Below are positions 32,967 through 37,854 of a DNA stretch of 37,854 bases, in pieces (positions within the stretch are counted from its first letter, which is position 1; each line of letters opens with the position of its first letter). The stretch covers positions 1-37,854 of the forward strand of contig NZ_JAAXKY010000067.1 in the NCBI RefSeq assembly GCF_012911925.1, given 5' to 3'. A model generated the notes under the pieces. It saw nothing but the letters and a program-made list of their open reading frames with translations. It was not told where the DNA came from and did not search any database. Source of the DNA: Pseudonocardia xinjiangensis (lineage in GTDB: Bacteria > Actinomycetota > Actinomycetes > Mycobacteriales > Pseudonocardiaceae). The translations under genes and the position numbers were made by a program.

Positions 32967-33698
32967 GTGGTGGAGGGGCACGACGGTGGACCTCGCCGCG
33001 GACGGCCGCCGATGAGCGATCACCAACGTCAGCAGCAACGGCTCGAGATCTCTCGTCACGCAGTGCGGCTGTTCCGAGAGCAGGGCGTATCGGCCACATC
33101 GGGCGAGCAGATCGCGAGCGCGGCCGGGGTGTCCGAGCGCACGTTGTGGCGGTACTTCCGCAGCAAGGAGAGCTGCGTCGAACCGCTGCTCACCCGCACG
33201 GTCAACGCCTTCAAGGACGCGCTGCGCTCCTGGCCACCGGACCTCGAGCTCACCGAGCATCTCGACGTCGAGTACACCCTCACACCTGCCCCGTCACGCA
33301 GCGACATCGAGGCGGTGCTGGCCGTCGTCCGGCTGACCCGCGACGAGCCTGCCCTCCGTGCCGTGTGGCTCGTGCTGCACGAGCGGGCCGAGCCCACCTT
33401 CGCCGAGGTGCTCGGCGAGCGCATGGGCCTGCCGCCGGACAGTCTCGAGGTCCGCATCCACGCCGCGAGCATGAACACCGCACTGCGGGTGGCCACCGAC
33501 GACTTCGCGTGGGCCGCCGCCGAGGGGATCGGCCCGGAGGCCATGGACCGGTACCGCGAGCGCCTGTCGTCGGCCCTCCGCACCGTCCTCCGGGTTCCGG
33601 ACCGGGCACCGGCTCACGGGACGGAGCGCGCAGAGAGCGGGGCCGTCCCGCCCACGCATCCGCACGATCGTCCCCGCCCCCCTCGACCCGGCGCCTGA
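32967..33698 (+). CDS. TetR family transcriptional regulator
   Basis: 243 residues. After a short basic leader (GPRRGRPPMSDHQRQQQRLEIS), the helix-turn-helix is at about 28-72: AVRLFREQGVSATSGEQIASAAGVSERTLWRYFRSKES. A C-terminal helical ligand domain contains LTRDEPALRAVWLVLHERAEP. A Pro/His-rich tail ends the protein. GTG 32967 has GGAGG 5 bases upstream; an internal ATG at 33012 lacks one. It is divergent from the P450 gene and presumably represses it until the P450 substrate or product is present. Confidence 0.9.
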   Translation: MVEGHDGGPRRGRPPMSDHQRQQQRLEISRHAVRLFREQGVSATSGEQIASAAGVSERTLWRYFRSKESCVEPLLTRTVNAFKDALRSWPPDLELTEHLDVEYTLTPAPSRSDIEAVLAVVRLTRDEPALRAVWLVLHERAEPTFAEVLGERMGLPPDSLEVRIHAASMNTALRVATDDFAWAAAEGIGPEAMDRYRERLSSALRTVLRVPDRAPAHGTERAESGAVPPTHPHDRPRPPRPGA

Positions 33699-33750
33699 CC
33701 GATGCGCCGGGCCGGAAGCGCCGTCACGACGTGAGGTCCGACAGCCCCGC

Positions 33751-34881
33751 TCAGCGCAGCGCGGCGAAGAACGCCCGGATGTCGCCGGCGACGACCTCGG
33801 GAACCTCGAGCGCGGCGAAGTGGCCGCCCTTGTCGAAGCGGCTCCAGTGCACGATGTCGGAGTTGTCCCGCTCGGCGAAGACCCTGATCGTCTGGAAGTC
33901 GTCGGCGAAGACGGCGACGCCGGTGGGCGCGGAGTTCACCTGCGGCTCGCCTTCGGCGCGGGCGTTCTCGAGGTAGCTGCGGCTCATGCCCGCCGCGGCG
34001 TTGGCGAACCAGTTCACGGTGACCTCGGTGAGGATCGTGTCGAGCGGCACCAGTGACGTGCCGTTGCCGAAGGAGTTGAACAGCTCGCTGTAGGCGAGCA
34101 GAGCGACCGGCGAGTCGCTGAGGCCGACCGCGACGGTCTGCGGCCGGCTCGCGTTCATCGTGTTGTAGCCACCGACCGACTGGAACCACTTCATGTGCTC
34201 GAGCCCCGCGTAGTCCTGCGGCTCGAGGCGCTCGAACTCGCTGGGGTCGCCGGACGGGAAGGAGAACAGCTGCAACACGTGCAGGCCGAGGAAGCCGTCG
34301 GGGTTCAGGAGCCCGAGCTCCCGGGCCACCATGGCGCCGTTGTCCGAGCCGTGGATGCCGTATCGCGTGTACCCGAGTCGCCGCATGAGCTCGTCGTAGG
34401 CGCGTGCCACGCGGGCTGTGTCCCAACCGGCTTCGGCCACGGGGTTCGAGAAGCCGTAGCCGGGGGCGTCCGGGATCACCAGGTCGAAGGCGTCCTCGGC
34501 ACGGCCGCCGTACGCGACCGGATCGGTGAGCGGGCCGATCATGTCGAGGTAGTCGACAGACGATCCGGGGTAGGTGTGGGCGAGCAGGAGCGGCGTCGCA
34601 TCGGGGTGGGCCGAGCGCACGTGGATGAAGTGCAGGGTCTGCCCGTCGACCTCGGTCGTGAAGTGCGGCACGGTGTTGATGCGCTCCTGCTGGGCCGGCC
34701 AGTCGAAGCCGGTGCGCCAGCGCTGCACCGCCTCGTGGAGGTAGCTGTTCGGGGTGCCGTAGCTCCAGTCGTCACCGGGGGCGGGCTGGGGCAGGCGGGT
34801 GCGCGAGAGCCGGTCCATCAGATCGTCGACCTCGGCCGGGGTGACCTCGACGCGGAAGGGGAGGATGTCGGTGTTGGTCAT
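33751..34881 (-). CDS. Epoxide hydrolase family protein (EHN domain plus alpha/beta hydrolase)
   Basis: 376 residues. The N-terminal EHN domain (about 8-115) contains FRVEVTPAEVDDLMDRLSRTRLP, WSYGTPNSYLHEAVQRWRTGFDW and HFIHVRS. The hydrolase core follows with the oxyanion segment HTYPGS (102-107, where HGWPGS is usual). The nucleophile motif is HGSDNGA with Asp180 (HGGDWG usual), and the catalytic His354 is in GGHFAALE. PDAPGYGFSNP is also typical. This is the microsomal-type epoxide hydrolase layout, which opens epoxides to diols through an aspartyl ester. The changed motifs leave the exact substrate open. ATG 34881 has a weak ribosome binding site. It is divergent from a WYL regulator. Confidence 0.87.
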   Translation of the reverse strand: MTNTDILPFRVEVTPAEVDDLMDRLSRTRLPQPAPGDDWSYGTPNSYLHEAVQRWRTGFDWPAQQERINTVPHFTTEVDGQTLHFIHVRSAHPDATPLLLAHTYPGSSVDYLDMIGPLTDPVAYGGRAEDAFDLVIPDAPGYGFSNPVAEAGWDTARVARAYDELMRRLGYTRYGIHGSDNGAMVARELGLLNPDGFLGLHVLQLFSFPSGDPSEFERLEPQDYAGLEHMKWFQSVGGYNTMNASRPQTVAVGLSDSPVALLAYSELFNSFGNGTSLVPLDTILTEVTVNWFANAAAGMSRSYLENARAEGEPQVNSAPTGVAVFADDFQTIRVFAERDNSDIVHWSRFDKGGHFAALEVPEVVAGDIRAFFAALR

Positions 34882-34902
34882 GCCTGCAACGGTATCGTCG
34901 AT

Positions 34903-34923
34903 ATAGGAACACTCCCTTCCTAT
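34903..34923. promoter_or_regulatory. Operator candidate between epoxide hydrolase and WYL regulator genes
   Basis: ATAGGAA (34903-34909) and TTCCTAT (34917-34923) form a perfect 7-bp inverted repeat with a 7-base centre, inside the 62-base gap between the divergent starts. It is the only AT-rich palindrome there, so it is the likely binding site of the WYL regulator. Function is inferred. Confidence 0.65.
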
Positions 34924-34943
34924 TGAGCGAGGAACCTTCAACA

Positions 34944-35897
34944 ATGGCTGACACCACCGGACGGCTCCTCGCCCTGCTCGCCCTGCTGCAGTCGCGACCA
35001 ACCTGGACGGGCACCGAGCTCGCCGCTCGCCTCGGGGTGACGTCGCGAACCATCCGCAACGACATCGACCGGATGCGCGAGCTCGGCTATCCGGTCGAAA
35101 CCACCAGAGGCACGACCGGCGGATACCGTCTCGGCGCCGGCGGCAAGCTGCCGCCGCTGCTGCTCGACGACGAGGAGGCCGTCGCCGTTGCGGTCGGCCT
35201 GCGGGCGGCGACCGGCATCACCGGGATCATGGAGTCGAGTGCGCGAGCACTGGCGAAGCTCCAACAGGTGCTCCCACCACGGCTGCGTTCGACCGTGGCG
35301 GCGCTCTCGTCGGTGGTCGATCGGGCACCCGAGAACACCGGCACCGACGCACCGGATCCCGAGGTGGACCACACCGTGCTCACGGCGGTCGCGACCGCCG
35401 TCCGCAAGGTCGAACTGTTGCGCTTCGACTACCGCGGAGCGGCCCGGCTCGTCGAGCCTTACCGCCTGCTGAGCTGGGAACGCCGCTGGCATCTCGTCGC
35501 GCGCGACCCCTCGTCCGGCGAGTGGGACACCTTCCGGGCGGACTGGATCGAACCCCGGATGCCGACGGGTCGCAGCTTCCCGCCCACGCCGTTGGCCGGC
35601 GGCGACTACACGGCTTTCGCCATGCGCTCGATCGCCACGAGCGGCTGGACGGTGCACGCCCGCCTGCGCGTCGCCGCGCCTGCCGAAGCGGTGCTCGCTC
35701 GCATCAACCCGGCCGTCGGGGTGGTCGAGTCGATCACGGACACGGAATCGGTGCTCGTCACGGGCGCCGACAGCCTCGAGACCATCGCTGCCTACATCGG
35801 CATGCTCGGCATGGATTTCACCGTGGAGTCCCCAGCCGAGCTCCGGCCGCACCTGCGCCATCTCGCAGAGGTCTACCTGCGGGCAGCCGCCGACTGA
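34944..35897 (+). CDS. WYL-domain transcriptional regulator with HTH_11
   Basis: 317 residues. The N-terminal winged helix (about 4-60) is RLLALLALLQSRPTWTGTELAARLGVTSRTIRNDIDRMRELGYPV, followed by TRGTTGGYRLG. The WYL domain (about 140-220) has LRFDYRGAARLVEPYRLLSWERRWHLVARD and WDTFRADWIEPRMPTGRSF. A WCX-like C-terminal extension follows (VHARLRVAAPAEAVLARI ... LETIAAYIGMLGMDFTVESP). WYL proteins respond to small ligands or nucleic acids. ATG 34944 has AGGAA upstream. It probably controls itself and the divergent epoxide hydrolase gene. Confidence 0.92.
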   Translation: MADTTGRLLALLALLQSRPTWTGTELAARLGVTSRTIRNDIDRMRELGYPVETTRGTTGGYRLGAGGKLPPLLLDDEEAVAVAVGLRAATGITGIMESSARALAKLQQVLPPRLRSTVAALSSVVDRAPENTGTDAPDPEVDHTVLTAVATAVRKVELLRFDYRGAARLVEPYRLLSWERRWHLVARDPSSGEWDTFRADWIEPRMPTGRSFPPTPLAGGDYTAFAMRSIATSGWTVHARLRVAAPAEAVLARINPAVGVVESITDTESVLVTGADSLETIAAYIGMLGMDFTVESPAELRPHLRHLAEVYLRAAAD

Positions 35898-35959
35898 GCC
35901 GGTCATCCGTCGGGGAAGGTGGATCACCCGCTCTGAGACGACCGGCCCCCGGAAACGAC

Positions 35960-35997
35960 TCAGGGCCCCGCCCCATCGAAGTGGAGTAGGGCCCTGA
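35960..35997 (-). terminator. Hairpin downstream of tRNA-Arg
   Basis: TCAGGGCCC (35960-35968) and GGGCCCTGA (35989-35997) form a perfect 9-bp stem with a 20-base loop. It lies 15 bases after the 3' end of the leftward tRNA-Arg and 62 bases after the rightward WYL gene, so it may end transcription from both sides. Confidence 0.65.
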
Positions 35998-36012
35998 CCT
36001 GGCAATTCTCTG

Positions 36013-36085
36013 TGCGCCCGAAGGGATTCGAACCCCTAACCTTCTGATCCGTAGTCAGATGCTCTATCCGTTGAGCTACGGGCGC
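36013..36085 (-). tRNA. tRNA-Arg (anticodon ACG)
   Basis: The reverse strand folds as a full cloverleaf. The acceptor is GCGCCCG with CGGGCGC, the D arm lies around GCTCAACGGATAGAGC, and the anticodon stem-loop is TCTGA-CTACGGA-TCAGA with ACG at the tip. The T arm contains GGTTCGAATCC, and the discriminator is A. CCA is not encoded. Anticodon ACG (A34 normally edited to inosine) reads CGN arginine codons. It lies 56 bases downstream of tRNA-Ser on the same strand. Confidence 0.95.
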
Positions 36086-36141
36086 GTGCTCTTCAGTTGT
36101 CGTACTCCGTCGCGGCCGATCTTACCCGACCACTCCAGGTG

Positions 36142-36231
36142 CGGAGGCTCCGGGATTTGAACCCGGGATGGGGGGTGACCCCAAACCGCATTAGCAGTGC
36201 GGCGCCATAGACCAGACTAGGCGAAGCCTCC
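36142..36231 (-). tRNA. tRNA-Ser (anticodon GCT)
   Basis: The reverse strand gives acceptor GGAGGCT with AGCCTCC and a discriminator G, as usual for serine. The anticodon loop is CTGCTAA, with GCT read as serine AGC/AGT. There is a long class II variable arm with GGGGTCACCCCCC and a T arm containing GGTTCAAATCC. It is 90 nt without encoded CCA. Confidence 0.95.
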
Positions 36232-36285
36232 CGGGGCCTCTCGGCCTCCAGCGGACACCAGACTACACATGCCGTTCCGCCCGGA

Positions 36286-37854
36286 TCACGACCCCCCGGG
36301 GGTCACCAGCGCGAGGAACGGAGCGAGTGCCTCGGGGTTCTGCAGGGCCCCCCGGCTCACCGCCTTGTCGGGCGCCACACCCGAGAGGATCTTCTTGACC
36401 GGTACCTCGCACTTCTTGCCGTTGAGGGTGCGCGGGACGGCGTCCACGACGATGAACCGGTCCGGGACGTGCCGCGGCGACAGCTCGGAACGCAGGGTGC
36501 GGCGCAGGCCCGGCTCGACGTCCTCCAGCGAGGCTCCCGGCGCCAGCACGACGAAGCAGAGCAGGGCTCCGTCGTCGCGGACGGCGAGCTCGGTGGTGTC
36601 GATCACCAGTGAGTCGAGGATCTCGTCGACACCCTCGACCACGGCGTAGAAGTCCGCCGTGCCCATCCGGACGCCGCCGCGGTTCAGGGTGGAGTCGCTG
36701 CGGCCGTAGATGACGAAGGAGCCGCGCGGCGTGAGCCGCACCCAGTCCCCGTGGCGCCAGACGCCCGGGAAGTCCTCGAAGTAGGCCTCGCGGAGCCGGG
36801 CACCGTCGGGGTCGTTCCAGAACGACACCGGCATCGACGGCATCGGCCGGGTGATGACCAGCTCGCCCACCTCGTCGACGAGCTCCTTGCCGGACTCGTC
36901 GTAGGCGGCGACCGCAGCGCCGAGCCCGGCGCAGGAGATCTCGCCGAGCCAGACGGGGACGAGGGGCGACGCGCCGACGAAGGCGGAGCACACGTCGGTG
37001 CCACCCGACACGGAGCAGAGCTGGATGTCCTCGCCCACGGCGTCGCCGACCCACCGGAAGCCCTCGACCGACAGCGGCGCCCCGGTCGATCCGATCGCGA
37101 CGAGCGACCCCAGGTCGTACCGGTCGCGGGGGCGCAGCCCGGACTTGAGGCTCGACTGGATGAACGGCGCCGACACCCCGAAGTAGGTGATGCGGTGGCG
37201 CTCGGCGAGCTTCCACAGCGCGCCCAGGTCGGGATGGCCGGGGTTGCCGTCGAACAGCACCACGGTGCTGCCCACCAGCAGGCCCCCGATCAGCAGGTTC
37301 CACATCATCCAGCCGGTGGTGGTGAACCAGAAGAAGCGGTCCCCCGAGCCCAGCTCCATCTGCAGGCCCAGAGACTTCACGTGCTCCAGGACGATCCCGC
37401 CGTGGCCGTGCACGATGCCCTTCGGCAGGCCCGTGGTACCGGACGAGTACAGCACCCAGAGCGGGTGGTCGAACGGCACCGCCTCGAACTCCAGCGCCGC
37501 GTGCGTCGCGGTGAAGTCGCTCCACGACACCGTGCCGTCGAGCGTCGCGTCCTCGTCCAGGTACGGGACGAGGACGGTCGCCGTCAGCATCGGCAGCTGC
37601 GCACGCAGGGCCTCGATGTTCGCGCGGACGTCGAACCGCTTCCCGCCGTAGACGTAGCCGTCCACCGCCAGCAGCACCGCCGGCTCGATCTGCGCGAACC
37701 TGTCGTGCACGGCCCGCGCGCCGAAGTCCGGCGAGCAGGACGACCAGATCGCACCGAGGCTGGCGGCAGCGAGGAAGGTGACCAGCGTCTCGACGCAGTT
37801 CGGGGCGAGCGCGACGACCCGGTCCCCCCGGCCGACCCCCATCCCGACCAGGCC
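36286..37854 (-). CDS. Acetoacetyl-CoA synthetase, 5' end beyond window
   Basis: About 522 residues of an ANL-superfamily acyl-CoA ligase; the frame is open to the right edge, so roughly the first fifth is missing. Motifs: the phosphate loop LYSSGTTGLPKGIVHGHGG, then GDRFFWFTTTGWMMWN, SVSGGTDVCSAFVG, the hinge GRSDSTLNRGGVRMGTADFY, and near the end RTLNGKKCEVPVKKIL with the catalytic lysine. WFTTTGWMMWN, the GGTD-CSAF pattern and NGKKCEVPVKKIL are characteristic of acetoacetate-CoA ligases rather than acetyl-CoA synthetases. The enzyme activates acetoacetate with ATP and CoA, feeding ketone-body carbon into PHB, leucine or lipid metabolism. It ends 55 bases before the tRNA-Ser gene. Confidence 0.9.
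   Translation of the reverse strand, partial: GLVGMGVGRGDRVVALAPNCVETLVTFLAAASLGAIWSSCSPDFGARAVHDRFAQIEPAVLLAVDGYVYGGKRFDVRANIEALRAQLPMLTATVLVPYLDEDATLDGTVSWSDFTATHAALEFEAVPFDHPLWVLYSSGTTGLPKGIVHGHGGIVLEHVKSLGLQMELGSGDRFFWFTTTGWMMWNLLIGGLLVGSTVVLFDGNPGHPDLGALWKLAERHRITYFGVSAPFIQSSLKSGLRPRDRYDLGSLVAIGSTGAPLSVEGFRWVGDAVGEDIQLCSVSGGTDVCSAFVGASPLVPVWLGEISCAGLGAAVAAYDESGKELVDEVGELVITRPMPSMPVSFWNDPDGARLREAYFEDFPGVWRHGDWVRLTPRGSFVIYGRSDSTLNRGGVRMGTADFYAVVEGVDEILDSLVIDTTELAVRDDGALLCFVVLAPGASLEDVEPGLRRTLRSELSPRHVPDRFIVVDAVPRTLNGKKCEVPVKKILSGVAPDKAVSRGALQNPEALAPFLALVTPGGS

Noticed and set aside
1..37854. CRISPR arrays, insertion sequences, integrases, phage genes and classical defence systems
   Set aside because: I looked for repeat arrays, transposase-like motifs and nuclease/helicase pairs and found none. 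The tRNA genes show no attached integrase or duplicated 3' end inside the window.

Overview
The window reads as chromosomal DNA of a high-GC actinobacterium. GTG starts are common, third positions are almost all G or C, and the family mix (DUF5313, DUF5937-type ArsR, WYL and TetR regulators, LAL-type ATPase regulators, ECF sigma factors, a lone P450) is typical of Pseudonocardiaceae. A Pseudonocardia-like host is my inference and was not tested by search. I see no insertion sequence, integrase, prophage or CRISPR array. The accessory character comes from many small regulator-plus-target pairs.

Layout. 1-1.5 kb: the 5' end of a UDP-glucose/GDP-mannose dehydrogenase gene reading out of the window, then a badly decayed alginate-lyase-type (PL7) pseudogene. 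1.7-6.2 kb: an HSL-type esterase, a FUSC-type membrane protein, an intergenic inverted repeat, and a MerR-PP2C fusion. 6.2-8.2 kb: a divergent TetR / FAD monooxygenase pair with an operator-like palindrome. 8.3-12.3 kb: a LAL-type LuxR regulator and a Trm11/RlmL-like methyltransferase, each broken by one missing base in a G/C run. 12.4-15.4 kb: a zinc-ribbon protein, a DUF5313 membrane protein, an OhrR-like MarR regulator, an ECF sigma factor and an acyl-CoA-dehydrogenase-fold flavoprotein. 15.4-19.7 kb: a 1047-residue ATPase/repeat protein and a pore-loop membrane protein.

20-24.9 kb: a four-helix membrane protein; a metal-type ArsR repressor divergent from a CaCA cation exchanger whose leader carries a convincing yybP-ykoY (manganese) riboswitch; a secreted Ig-like protein with a C-terminal repeat; and a DUF5937 ArsR / DHFR-like pair sharing a 20-bp operator. 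24.9-29.5 kb, all on the minus strand: a Tat-exported SnoaL-like protein, a STAS-sigma fusion, a polysaccharide flippase and a FemAB/BcsL-like acyltransferase.

29.7-35.9 kb: a catabolic-looking block with a cupin-AraC regulator, a 6-oxocamphor-hydrolase-like crotonase, a cytochrome P450 with divergent TetR, and an epoxide hydrolase with divergent WYL regulator. 36-37.9 kb: tRNA-Arg(ACG), tRNA-Ser(GCT) and an acetoacetyl-CoA synthetase running off the right edge.

The most notable items are the manganese riboswitch in front of the exchanger, with a visible way to mask the ribosome binding site; the STAS-sigma fusion with an internal start; the MerR-PP2C fusion; and the beta-diketone hydrolase / P450 / epoxide hydrolase block. 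All functions are read from sequence motifs by eye; no database search was possible.
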